DNA of 64,000 bases, taken from an uncultured Paracoccaceae bacterium (lineage in GTDB: Bacteria; Pseudomonadota; Alphaproteobacteria; Rhodobacterales; Rhodobacteraceae). Position numbers and translations under genes: made by a program. Location: the NCBI GenBank assembly GCA_913060475.1, contig CAJXSD010000001.1, positions 1 through 64,000 of the forward strand, given 5' to 3'. Each line of letters starts with the position of its first letter. The stretch's first letter is position 1. This document shows, in pieces, positions 1 through 7,099 of the stretch. The notes beneath the pieces are model-generated. The model saw only the letters and a list, made by a program, of their open reading frames with translations, was not told the origin of the DNA and did not search any database.

Positions 1-192
1 GCTGCTGCTGACGACGATTCATGGTCCGCTTCTGTAGCTTACACAGCTGGTGCAATGTCAGTATACTTCGGCACAGACAACGACGAAGAATGGGAAGCAA
101 ACGTTTCTTATGACTTGGGTGGCGGCGTATCTTTGAACGCAGCAACCGACCATTCTGAGTACGTTGCAGCTGGCATCAACTTCTCATTCTAA
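1..192 (+). CDS. Porin, C-terminal fragment (gene runs off the left edge)
   Basis: Only the last 63 residues are in the window. They show alternating short polar and hydrophobic stretches typical of outer-membrane beta-strands, an acidic loop, and a final segment ending in Phe, the usual C-terminal signal for Bam-dependent insertion. The sequence fits the trimeric general porins of Rhodobacter and its relatives, which let small solutes cross the outer membrane. Codons are strongly biased (AAC, TTC, TAC, GGC, TCT), unlike most neighbours, which suggests very high expression. A strong terminator follows 24 bases after the stop. The N-terminus and strand number cannot be seen. Confidence 0.8.
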   Translation, partial: AAADDDSWSASVAYTAGAMSVYFGTDNDEEWEANVSYDLGGGVSLNAATDHSEYVAAGINFSF

Positions 193-215
193 TCTTAGAT
201 TAGTCTGAAGTTACG

Positions 216-247
216 AGAGCGGCCCCTTGGGGTCGCTCTTTTCTTTT
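216..247 (+). terminator. Intrinsic terminator of the porin gene
   Basis: An 11-bp stem (arms 216-226 and 229-239, one G-U pair) with a 2-base loop is followed by a T-rich tract. Its strength fits the abundant transcript expected of a major porin. Confidence 0.85.
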
Positions 248-285
248 GTGGGGAATGTGTTACATCACGCCAAAAGGAGAAAGCC

Positions 286-942
286 ATGTCATTATCGGAT
301 ATCCAATCAGGCATCGCACAGGCCGCACAACAGGCAGGCCGCGACAGTGGGTCGGTGACATTATTGGCGGTGTCCAAGGTACAGCCAAATGATCGGGTGC
401 AATCTGTTTTGGAACAGGGTCACCGCGTGTTTGGCGAAAATTATGTGCAAGAAACGGCAGATAAATGGCCGGCTTGGCGTGCCAGTTTTCCAGATGTTCG
501 CGTGCATATGATTGGCCCCCTGCAATCGAACAAGGCCCGACAAGCGATGGGGTTGTTTGATGCGATCCATTCGGTGGATCGTCCCAAATTGGCCAAAACC
601 ATTGCACGATTGGCGCAGGAATTGGGCCAGTGTCCCGATCTGTTCATTCAGGTCAATACCGGTGCTGAACCGCAGAAAGCGGGCATTTTGCCCCAGGATA
701 CCGATCAATTCATCGCCGAGTGCCGGTCCATGGACTTGCCCGTCCAAGGTTTGATGTGCATCCCCCCCGTAGAAGAAGAAAGCAGCCTGCATTTCGCATT
801 ATTGGCGAAAATTGCTGCGCGGAACGGATTGACAGGCCTGTCCATGGGAATGTCCGACGATTATCAAAAGGCAATTGCCTTTGGCGCCACCCATGTCCGC
901 GTAGGGTCCGCTATTTTCGGGGCGCGTGATTACAATCGGTAA
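286..942 (+). CDS. YggS/PROSC family pyridoxal phosphate homeostasis protein
   Basis: This 218-residue cytoplasmic protein binds PLP without known catalytic activity and buffers the free vitamin B6 and amino/keto-acid pool. It has a single alanine-racemase-type TIM barrel. The PLP lysine is K31 in LLAVSKVQP, followed by FGENYVQE, HMIGPLQSNK, the SMGMSDDYQKAI phosphate-binding segment and VRVGSAIFG near the end. The length matches the family. A good ribosome site (AAAGGAG) lies before the ATG. The last 32 bases overlap the convergent transpeptidase gene. Confidence 0.93.
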   Translation: MSLSDIQSGIAQAAQQAGRDSGSVTLLAVSKVQPNDRVQSVLEQGHRVFGENYVQETADKWPAWRASFPDVRVHMIGPLQSNKARQAMGLFDAIHSVDRPKLAKTIARLAQELGQCPDLFIQVNTGAEPQKAGILPQDTDQFIAECRSMDLPVQGLMCIPPVEEESSLHFALLAKIAARNGLTGLSMGMSDDYQKAIAFGATHVRVGSAIFGARDYNR

Positions 943-1438
943 CGATCAGCCGTGATCCATAGCCCACAAAGTCCGCGACAGTGCGCAGGTTTTGGCGTGA
1001 CAGACCAATGCATCCCGCTGTTGGGTATCCGGGGCGGCGCCATTGGTGGATGAAAATCGCCGATCCACGCCCCTTGACCGCATAGGGCCAATTCCAGTCG
1101 GTCAATAAAATTAAATCATACATCGGATCCGCACGCCGCAGCCGTTCGTGACTGGCATGATAGGGCGCGCGTACCATCATGTTGTAATCGTCATCCTTGG
1201 GGTCATCGGACCACAGATCATGCGGGCCAATCGGTTTGGCCCAATCGCGGGGGCGCGCCATGCGGTCGGGGCGATATAACATGCCCACGATTCGGTGGTG
1301 TCCCACAGGTGTTGCGCCATCGCCTTCGCGTTTGTGGCGGGTGATCCCCCCACGGCCCACCGTGCAGGGCAAAACACGCCCCCCAACCCGCAGGCCCATT
1401 GGGGTCACCACAAGATCGCGCTTGGGATCGATGATCAT
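911..1438 (-). CDS. L,D-transpeptidase (YkuD domain) family protein
   Basis: A 175-residue protein made almost wholly of one YkuD domain. The catalytic signature is present: H131 in IFIHQW and C143 in PTAGCIGLS. The family makes or remodels 3-3 peptide crosslinks in peptidoglycan, or attaches proteins to it. No signal peptide or LysM domain is visible, which is common for this short alphaproteobacterial subgroup but leaves the export route open. It starts inside the end of ribA (ATGA overlap), so it is probably translationally coupled to it. Its 3' end overlaps yggS by 32 bases on the other strand. Confidence 0.85.
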   Translation of the reverse strand: MIIDPKRDLVVTPMGLRVGGRVLPCTVGRGGITRHKREGDGATPVGHHRIVGMLYRPDRMARPRDWAKPIGPHDLWSDDPKDDDYNMMVRAPYHASHERLRRADPMYDLILLTDWNWPYAVKGRGSAIFIHQWRRPGYPTAGCIGLSRQNLRTVADFVGYGSRLIVTDCNHAPRK

Positions 1439-2517
1439 AGCATATGGCCCGATTTTTTCGCTTTGGTTGCCAAATATTGGGCGTTTTCGCGATTTTGCCC
1501 AACCTGTAACGGGACGCGTTCGACCACGGTGATGCCGTTGCGTTCCATAATGTCAATTTTGCGCGGGTTGTTGGTCAGCAGTCGAATGTCGCTGATGCCC
1601 ATTTCTGCCAAAATTGATGCGCCCAGACGGAAATCGCGTTCGTCATCTTCGAACCCCAGTCGGTGATTAGCCTCGACCGTGTCGAACCCCTGATCTTGCA
1701 AGGTGTAGGCGCGCATTTTATTGGCCAACCCGATGCCTCGCCCCTCTTGGTTGAGGTACAACAACAAACCAGATCCGGCCTGTCCCATCTGCGTCAATGC
1801 AGCCTGTAACTGGGGGCCACAATCGCATTTCAAACTGCCCATCACGTCACCCGTGAAACAGGCGGAATGCAACCGCACCAGCGTCGGTTGATCGCGATCG
1901 ATGCGGCCAATTTCCATTGCATAGTGTTCGCCGTATCCTGTGTCAGACCGAAAAATATGCAACCGCCCCACCTGTGCCGTCTGGGTCGGCAATCGTGCCG
2001 ATGCCACATCGTGCAGGGCCAAGGGTGCCTTTAACAACGGGCTGACCTGTGATTGGTCCAGCTGTGTTAAATCGGCCATTTGGACCAGCTGATGATCTGA
2101 TAGCGGAACAACCACCGCGGCGGGCAATAGATGCGCAAGTTTTAATAAATTTAACGCCGTTTCTTCGCCGCCCAATGCGGGGGTCATTATGGTTTGGAAC
2201 GGACCACGCAGACCTGCGGACATATCGTGGGCGGGGTCTGCCACCTGCTTGACCCAAGATACGCTGCGATCTGAGGGGATCGAAATACGCGCAAAATTTC
2301 CGTCAAAGGCATAGACCTTGATCGTTTCTGCCCGCCTTTGGGTGACCACCAAAACAGGTGTGGGTCCTAGCGTGCGATAGGTGGCAAATCTATCCCCGCT
2401 TAAGGTTTCTGTTGCACAAAACAGCATCGGCTGCGGCCCCGTCAGTACCACGGGCAGGCCCATTCGCAAATCAGCGAGGGCGCGCGCAATGCGTTCTGAT
2501 ACTGTAGGTTCTAGCAT
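1435..2517 (-). CDS. ribA: GTP cyclohydrolase II with degenerate N-terminal extension
   Basis: Opens the imidazole ring of GTP, the first committed step of riboflavin synthesis. The catalytic domain is roughly residues 180-360. Zinc ligands are C220, C231 and C233, with the same spacing as in E. coli RibA; NQEGRGIGL, DDERDFR and LLTNNPRKI follow. A stand-alone RibA has about 200 residues; here about 170 extra residues precede it. The beginning (ARALADLRMGLPVVL) resembles the start of RibB, but acidic active-site motifs of DHBP synthase are missing, so the extension is probably non-catalytic. Forms an operon with the downstream transpeptidase gene through an ATGA overlap. Confidence 0.92.
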   Translation of the reverse strand: MLEPTVSERIARALADLRMGLPVVLTGPQPMLFCATETLSGDRFATYRTLGPTPVLVVTQRRAETIKVYAFDGNFARISIPSDRSVSWVKQVADPAHDMSAGLRGPFQTIMTPALGGEETALNLLKLAHLLPAAVVVPLSDHQLVQMADLTQLDQSQVSPLLKAPLALHDVASARLPTQTAQVGRLHIFRSDTGYGEHYAMEIGRIDRDQPTLVRLHSACFTGDVMGSLKCDCGPQLQAALTQMGQAGSGLLLYLNQEGRGIGLANKMRAYTLQDQGFDTVEANHRLGFEDDERDFRLGASILAEMGISDIRLLTNNPRKIDIMERNGITVVERVPLQVGQNRENAQYLATKAKKSGHML

Positions 2518-2696
2518 GTTGATATCCGTTTTTTACGTCTTTACCCCCTTTCTGGCCCAAGGGAAACGGTCTTTGACACCTTGTGAGGGGTAAATTGTTA
2601 CAAAACCACAATCAATCTACACAGTGCTGTGATGGATGTTCGCAAATCTTGAAACCTGCTAGGATTGCCCCCATCTGTCTGGAAACGGAGGACGAC

Positions 2697-3386
2697 ATGC
2701 CACAACCCAAAAAAATCTTGCTGGTCGACGACGAAGAGGATCTGCGCGAGGCTTTGGCCGAACAGCTGGCCATGACCGATGATTTTACCGTGGCCGAGGC
2801 TGAAACAGGTGCCAGTGCGCGCGCACAGGTGGCAGACACAAGTTTTGATTTGGTGATCTTGGATGTGGGGCTGCCCGATACCGATGGTCGCGATCTGTGT
2901 CGTGATCTGCGTACAGCGGGTGTTGCGTGCCCGATCATTATGCTGACAGGGCATGATACCGATACCGACACGATTTTGGGGCTGGATGCGGGGGCCAATG
3001 ATTACGTGACCAAGCCGTTCAAATTTCCCGTTCTGTTGGCGCGGATTCGCGCACAGCTGCGCCAACATGAACAAAGCGAAGATGCCGTGTTCGATTTGGG
3101 CCCCTATGTGTTCAAACCCAGCGCCAAGTTATTGACAGATCAGAAGGGCCAGAAAATACGATTGACGGAAAAGGAAACAAACATTTTGAAATTCCTGTAT
3201 CGTGCAGGCAATGCGATCGTGGCCCGTGAAACACTGTTGCACGAGGTTTGGGGATATAACGCAGGGGTGACAACCCACACATTAGAAACACATATTTACC
3301 GTTTACGCCAAAAAATCGAACCTGATCCATCGCAGGCAAAACTGTTGCTGACGGACACAGGCGGATATAAATTGGCCAGTGGTTAA
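2697..3386 (+). CDS. OmpR/PhoB-type response regulator (orphan)
   Basis: A 229-residue regulator: receiver domain (about 5-118) with acidic pair D11/D12, phosphoacceptor D56 in LVILDVGLPD, T84 and K106; then a winged-helix DNA-binding domain (about 130-228) ending in THTLETHIYRLRQKIEP and a GYKL wing. The ATG at 2697 is chosen because CGGAGG sits just ahead of it and the receiver begins at once; reading further upstream adds 38 residues with no homology feel. No histidine kinase gene is adjacent, so the partner is unknown. A candidate small RNA with a strong terminator lies downstream on the same strand. Confidence 0.9.
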   Translation: MPQPKKILLVDDEEDLREALAEQLAMTDDFTVAEAETGASARAQVADTSFDLVILDVGLPDTDGRDLCRDLRTAGVACPIIMLTGHDTDTDTILGLDAGANDYVTKPFKFPVLLARIRAQLRQHEQSEDAVFDLGPYVFKPSAKLLTDQKGQKIRLTEKETNILKFLYRAGNAIVARETLLHEVWGYNAGVTTHTLETHIYRLRQKIEPDPSQAKLLLTDTGGYKLASG

Positions 3387-3456
3387 GATTTTTTAATACA
3401 TTTGGCATAAACTTTGCTGTAGTATTGACGTAAGTCATATTTGAACAAGTTCCCGC

Positions 3457-3523
3457 GCGTATCCGGGTCACGATACGCTTCCTCCCTGTTGGACTGGCCC
3501 GGGTTTATCCCGGGCCTTTTTTT
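3457..3523 (+). ncRNA. Candidate small RNA (or processed 3' UTR) with anti-Shine-Dalgarno motif
   Basis: Two perfect stem-loops flank a 17-base linker. Hairpin 1 has 7-bp arms (3457-3463 and 3472-3478). The linker (3479-3495) contains TTCCTCCC, complementary to a Shine-Dalgarno sequence. Hairpin 2 is an intrinsic terminator. Alphaproteobacterial trans-acting RNAs such as the CcsR group of Rhodobacter and the alpha-r14 group carry CCUCC-type motifs. The 5' end is unknown; no convincing promoter was found, so release from the response-regulator transcript is possible. No open reading frame of note lies in it. Confidence 0.45.
3496..3523 (+). terminator. Strong intrinsic terminator
   Basis: Perfect 8-bp stem GGCCCGGG (3496-3503) / CCCGGGCC (3509-3516), loop TTTAT, then seven T. 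It works on the plus strand only and ends the response-regulator or small-RNA transcript; the T tract touches the stop codon of the convergent soxR gene. Confidence 0.88.
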
Positions 3524-3959
3524 ATTTGGGAGGCATCAGTTTGCGGGGGCCTGGACCATCGCGTCCCATTTGATCATCTGGATTGTATAATTTGCATGCA
3601 CTCAGCGACAGGCAACCGCAGCCAATACAGCCATCTAACGTATCGCGCAGGGTTTGTAATTGTTGGATTTGGGCATCAATGCGATGGCGAAATTTTTGTG
3701 ACAGCCGTGTCCAGTCTTGGCGGGTGGGGGTGCGGGCCTGGGGCAGATCGTCCATCGCGGATTTAATTTCGTCTAGACTAAATCCCAATCTTTGCGCTGC
3801 CAAAATAAAGGATGCACGCCGAATTTGCGATTTTTCAAATCGGCGGTGTCCGCCGCGATTACGGTTAGATTGCAGCAATCCGATGTCGTCATAATAGCGG
3901 ACGGCAGAGACCGCCAAACCGGTGCGCCGTGCGATTGTGCCAATCGAAATGTTTTGCAT
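3522..3959 (-). CDS. soxR: Redox-sensitive transcriptional activator SoxR
   Basis: A 145-residue MerR-family regulator. Residues 5-70 form the winged-helix DNA-binding domain (SIGTIARRTGLAVSAVRYYDDIGLL), followed by a dimerisation helix. The [2Fe-2S] ligands are C111, C114, C116 and C122 in the SoxR spacing C-X2-C-X-C-X5-C, which separates it from other MerR proteins. Oxidation of the cluster, for example by redox-cycling compounds, switches on target promoters. A SoxR-type operator lies in the 74-base gap shared with the divergent VOC gene, the apparent target. No soxS is seen, as expected outside enteric bacteria. Confidence 0.93.
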   Translation of the reverse strand: MQNISIGTIARRTGLAVSAVRYYDDIGLLQSNRNRGGHRRFEKSQIRRASFILAAQRLGFSLDEIKSAMDDLPQARTPTRQDWTRLSQKFRHRIDAQIQQLQTLRDTLDGCIGCGCLSLSACKLYNPDDQMGRDGPGPRKLMPPK

Positions 3960-3967
3960 TTATTACC

Positions 3968-3998
3968 TTGATCTAAAGTTCACTTGAGAAATTATAAG
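3968..3998 (+). promoter_or_regulatory. SoxR-type promoter and operator for the VOC gene
   Basis: A -35-like TTGATC (3968-3973) and a -10-like TATAAG (3993-3998) are separated by 19 bases, the overlong spacer typical of MerR-family targets. Inside the spacer is an 18-bp dyad at 3972-3989: TCTAAAGT, TC, ACTTGAGA, with one mismatch between half-sites. It resembles the known SoxR box, which has CTCAAG/CTTGAG half-sites. It probably also serves soxR autoregulation. Confidence 0.75.
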
Positions 3999-4033
3999 GG
4001 TCTTCGGTCATCCAAATCAAGAAAGGAATAATC

Positions 4034-4417
4034 ATGACTGAAGCACAATTAGAACATGTCAATGTGACCTGTGCTGACCCAGATCACACCGTCAAGATGT
4101 TGGTTGATTTATTTGGGTGGCATATTCGCTGGTCGGGTTCGGCAATAAATGGGGGCTATACGGTTCACGTAGGCACCGATGCACAATATATCGCGCTCTA
4201 TCGTCCTGTGGGTGATTTGGTGGTCGGTACCGACAAATATCACAGCCTGTCTAGCGTTAATCACATCGGGGTAATTGTGCCCGATCTGGAACAGGCTGAT
4301 CAAAAAATTTCGGCAGCCGGATACACCCCCTATAGCCACGGGGATTACGAACCGGGGCGCAGGTTTTATTTCCGCGATCACGATAATATCGAATATGAGG
4401 TTGTTAGCTATCGCTAG
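4034..4417 (+). CDS. VOC-family (glyoxalase/bleomycin-resistance fold) protein, probable SoxR target
   Basis: A 127-residue protein with two beta-alpha-beta-beta-beta modules. Likely metal-facing residues are H8 in LEHVNV, H77 in NHIGV and E120 in DNIEYE. VOC proteins include glyoxalases, dioxygenases and antibiotic-binding proteins, so the substrate cannot be assigned. Its promoter carries a SoxR box, so a role in handling redox-active compounds or their damage products is a reasonable inference. The ribosome site AAGAAAGGA precedes the ATG. It is the only gene in its transcription unit before a hairpin and xth. Confidence 0.85.
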   Translation: MTEAQLEHVNVTCADPDHTVKMLVDLFGWHIRWSGSAINGGYTVHVGTDAQYIALYRPVGDLVVGTDKYHSLSSVNHIGVIVPDLEQADQKISAAGYTPYSHGDYEPGRRFYFRDHDNIEYEVVSYR

Positions 4418-4443
4418 GCGTTGCACCCCGCCCTGAAATCACT

Positions 4444-4469
4444 ATGTTGGGCGGGTATTCGCCCAGCAT
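4444..4469 (+). other. Hairpin between the VOC gene and xth
   Basis: A 10-bp stem with one G-U pair (arms 4444-4453 and 4460-4469) and loop GGTATT. No T tract follows. It ends just before the AAGGA that may be the xth ribosome site, so it could be a weak terminator or could affect access to that site. Confidence 0.35.
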
Positions 4470-4483
4470 AAGGATCGCGGCCT

Positions 4484-5272
4484 GTGACATTTACTTTGGC
4501 AACTTGGAACATTAACTCGGTACGCTTGCGTCAGGATCTGGTGGCCAGGTTAATGACGGACGAGGCACCGGACGTCTTGTGCCTGCAAGAATGCAAATCC
4601 CCCGTCGATAAAATCCCGGCCGAAGTTTTTGCAAACTTGGGCTATACCCACATGGTGGCCCGCGGGCAAAAGGGATATAACGGCGTGGCCATTCTGTCGA
4701 AAACCCCGATTGTCGAGGTCGCCGCCTATGATTTCGCAAACCTTGGGCATGCGCGTCATATCGCGGGGCGGCTGGACAATGGCGTGACCATCCACAATTT
4801 CTATGTGCCGGCTGGTGGCGATATTCCGGATAGGGATAAAAACGAAAAATTCGGTCAGAAATTGGATTATCTGACGGAAATGCGGGATCATTTTGCGGCG
4901 AACACCCCGCAAAAATCCATTCTGGTGGGCGACCTGAACATCGCGCCGCGTCCCGACGATGTATGGGATCACAAAAAAATGCTGAAAATCGTCAGCCACA
5001 CCCCGATCGAGGTGGACCACCTGACCGCCGTGCAGGATGCAGGGCAGTGGGTGGATGTCACGCGGCAGGATATTCCCCAAGGGTTGCTGTACAGCTGGTG
5101 GTCCTATCGGGCCAAGGATTGGGATGCCGCCGACAAGGGGCGGCGTTTGGATCACATCTGGGCCACGGCAGACATTGCGCCTGCAGCGCATTCCAGCCGC
5201 GTTTTGCGTGCGGCGCGTGGGTGGGACCAACCCAGCGATCATGCGCCAGTTTTTGCGACCTTTGATCTTTAA
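4484..5272 (+). CDS. xth: Exodeoxyribonuclease III
   Basis: AP endonuclease and 3'-5' exonuclease of base-excision repair, 262 residues, endonuclease/exonuclease/phosphatase fold. Catalytic residues are visible: N9/N11 in TWNINSVR, E36 in LQECK, D150 and N152 in GDLNIAP, D223 in RRLDHIWA, D252-H253 in SDHAPV. The start is GTG at 4484; no ATG lies further upstream in frame before the hairpin, and the protein core begins immediately. The next gene, a thioredoxin-like protein, starts 53 bases downstream on the same strand. Confidence 0.94.
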   Translation: MTFTLATWNINSVRLRQDLVARLMTDEAPDVLCLQECKSPVDKIPAEVFANLGYTHMVARGQKGYNGVAILSKTPIVEVAAYDFANLGHARHIAGRLDNGVTIHNFYVPAGGDIPDRDKNEKFGQKLDYLTEMRDHFAANTPQKSILVGDLNIAPRPDDVWDHKKMLKIVSHTPIEVDHLTAVQDAGQWVDVTRQDIPQGLLYSWWSYRAKDWDAADKGRRLDHIWATADIAPAAHSSRVLRAARGWDQPSDHAPVFATFDL

Positions 5273-5325
5273 ATTTAACCTGCCACATCCATATGTGAGC
5301 AAAGACAAAACATGGAGTTTCAAAC

Positions 5326-6228
5326 ATGGAACTAGGACAAACACCCGCCGGCGCATTGATCCAAGATGTGAGCGAGGCAAATTTCATGGCCGAGGTTGTC
5401 GAGGCCAGTAAAACCGTACCAGTGATCGTCGATTTTTGGGCGCCCTGGTGCGGCCCCTGTCGCCAGTTGGGCCCAGCCCTAGAGGCCGCCGTGACCGAGG
5501 CCAAAGGCGCGGTCAAAATGGCCAAAATCAACGTGGACGAAAACCAAATGATCGCGGGCCAGTTGCGGGTGCAATCCATTCCCACGGTCTATGCGTTCTG
5601 GCAGGGTCAACCCATCGACGGATTTCAGGGGGCGTTGCCCGGATCGGAAATCAAGGCATTCGTTGATCGTGTGATCACCGCAGCTGGGGGCCAAGCCGAC
5701 GGCGGTCTGGCCGAGGCGATCGAGGCAGCCGAACAAATGCTGGATGAGGGTGCGATTGCGGATGCGCTGCAAACCTTTCAGGCCATCGCAGGCGAAGATC
5801 CCAATTCTGCCGCAGCCATTGGCGGCATCGTGCGCTGTTTGATTGCGCTGGATGATCTGGATCAGGCCGAGGCTGTTTTGAACGGTGCGCCCGCCGAAAT
5901 TTCGGATGCACCCGAGTTAGAGGCGGCGCATGCCCAGCTGGAACTGGCGCGGCAGGCGGCCAATGCGGGTCCCTTGAACGATCTGGCAAATGCGGTTGAT
6001 GCTGATCCCGCAAATGCGCAAGCACGCTTTGATTATGCTCAGGCGCTGCATGCCGCAGGGCAGGTGCAAGAGGCCGTTGACCAGTTGTTGGAGCTGTTCC
6101 GCCGCGATCGCGAATGGAACGATGGGGCTGCCAAGGCGCAGTTGTTCACCATTTTCGAGGCGTTAAAGCCGAATGATCCCGTCGTGTTGAATGGGCGTCG
6201 AAAATTAAGCTCTTTGATCTTTGCCTAA
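5326..6228 (+). CDS. Thioredoxin-TPR chaperedoxin (CnoX/YbbN type)
   Basis: A 300-residue cytoplasmic protein. Residues 10-115 are a thioredoxin domain with active site W41-C42-G43-P44-C45; residues 125-300 are alpha-helical TPR-like repeats rich in Ala, Glu and Asp. CnoX proteins hold unfolded, oxidised clients and hand them to GroEL. E. coli CnoX lacks a complete CXXC motif, whereas this one has the full CGPC, as in other alphaproteobacterial members, so it may also be a reductase. GGAG lies seven bases before the ATG. Probably co-transcribed with the LON-domain and Trm112-like genes that follow. Confidence 0.9.
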   Translation: MELGQTPAGALIQDVSEANFMAEVVEASKTVPVIVDFWAPWCGPCRQLGPALEAAVTEAKGAVKMAKINVDENQMIAGQLRVQSIPTVYAFWQGQPIDGFQGALPGSEIKAFVDRVITAAGGQADGGLAEAIEAAEQMLDEGAIADALQTFQAIAGEDPNSAAAIGGIVRCLIALDDLDQAEAVLNGAPAEISDAPELEAAHAQLELARQAANAGPLNDLANAVDADPANAQARFDYAQALHAAGQVQEAVDQLLELFRRDREWNDGAAKAQLFTIFEALKPNDPVVLNGRRKLSSLIFA

Positions 6229-6254
6229 CGCACAAACCGCACTATCATCGAAAT

Positions 6255-6884
6255 ATGGGATATTCATTCGACCTACCTAGTACGATTGCGGTATTTCCGC
6301 TGCCGCGCGCGGTGTTATTGCCGCGGTCGCGGTTGCCGCTGCATATTTTTGAACCGCGCTATCTTGCGATGATCGAAGATGTCATGAAAACGCCAGAACG
6401 TCTGGTTGGGATGATCCAGCCGAACGGATCTGATCGGTTGCATACCATCGGGTGCGCCGGCCGATTGACCCAGTTTTCCGAAACAGAAGATGGCCGGTAC
6501 ATGATCACTCTGTCAGGGATCAGCCGGTTTCGGATCCTCTCAGAACACAGCGGCTTTGAACCCTATCGCAAATTTGACGTCACATGGGATGGTTTCGAAC
6601 AAGACCGCCGCGCCGTGGACAAGGATACCACCTTTGATCGCGATGCGTTTTTCAAACTGTTGGAACGGTATCTTGAGGGGCGTGGCCTGTCGACCGATTG
6701 GGAAACCCTACGCGAGGCCGAGGATGAATTGTTAATCAATTCCCTGTCCATGTTGCTGGATTTCGAGCCCGAGGATAAACAAGCCCTGTTAGAGGCCCCA
6801 TCGCTGATGACACGGCGCGAAACCTTGGTTACATTGATTGAATACAGTCTGCGCGGCGGACAGGAACAAGGACCCATACAATGA
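6255..6884 (+). CDS. LON-type substrate-binding domain protein (no protease domain)
   Basis: A 209-residue protein corresponding to the N-terminal substrate-binding domain of Lon protease, without the ATPase and protease parts. The opening is typical: [20 protein letters not shown], then [11 protein letters not shown]; later come the GCAGRLTQF and [13 protein letters not shown] strands. The function of stand-alone LON-domain proteins is unsettled; substrate recognition or protein quality control is inferred from the family and from the chaperedoxin gene just upstream. The next gene overlaps its stop by four bases. No clear ribosome site was seen. Confidence 0.9.
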   Translation: MGYSFDLPSTIAVFPLPRAVLLPRSRLPLHIFEPRYLAMIEDVMKTPERLVGMIQPNGSDRLHTIGCAGRLTQFSETEDGRYMITLSGISRFRILSEHSGFEPYRKFDVTWDGFEQDRRAVDKDTTFDRDAFFKLLERYLEGRGLSTDWETLREAEDELLINSLSMLLDFEPEDKQALLEAPSLMTRRETLVTLIEYSLRGGQEQGPIQ

Positions 6885-7075
6885 CCGAACACGCCTCTGC
6901 ACAGATGTTTGACCGCAAAATGTTAGAGGCGCTCGTCTGCCCGCTGACCCATGCGACCCTAGAATTCGACGCAGATGCGCAAGAGCTGATTTCGCGCCCT
7001 GCGTCACTGGCCTTTCCAATTCGCGATGGTATTCCCATCATGCTGGTAGACGAGGCCCGCCGCCTAGAGGATTAA
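6881..7075 (+). CDS. Trm112-like small protein
   Basis: A 64-residue protein with the Trm112/YcaR pattern: [21 protein letters not shown], then [21 protein letters not shown]. Eukaryotic Trm112 activates methyltransferases; bacterial ones are poorly known. Zinc-binding members have CPxC; here only the first Cys remains (CPLTH), so zinc binding is doubtful, although H may substitute. ATGA overlap with the LON-domain gene implies translational coupling. Confidence 0.85.
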   Translation: MTEHASAQMFDRKMLEALVCPLTHATLEFDADAQELISRPASLAFPIRDGIPIMLVDEARRLED

Positions 7076-7099
7076 GGCGCGCACAACTCCTAGACTGCA

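Noticed and set aside
4444-4469. Riboswitch or attenuator before xth
   Set aside because: It is a single simple hairpin without alternative pairing or conserved aptamer features.
4550-5380. Open frame of 276 codons on the minus strand across xth
   Set aside because: Antisense to an intact exodeoxyribonuclease III; composition is typical of a shadow frame.
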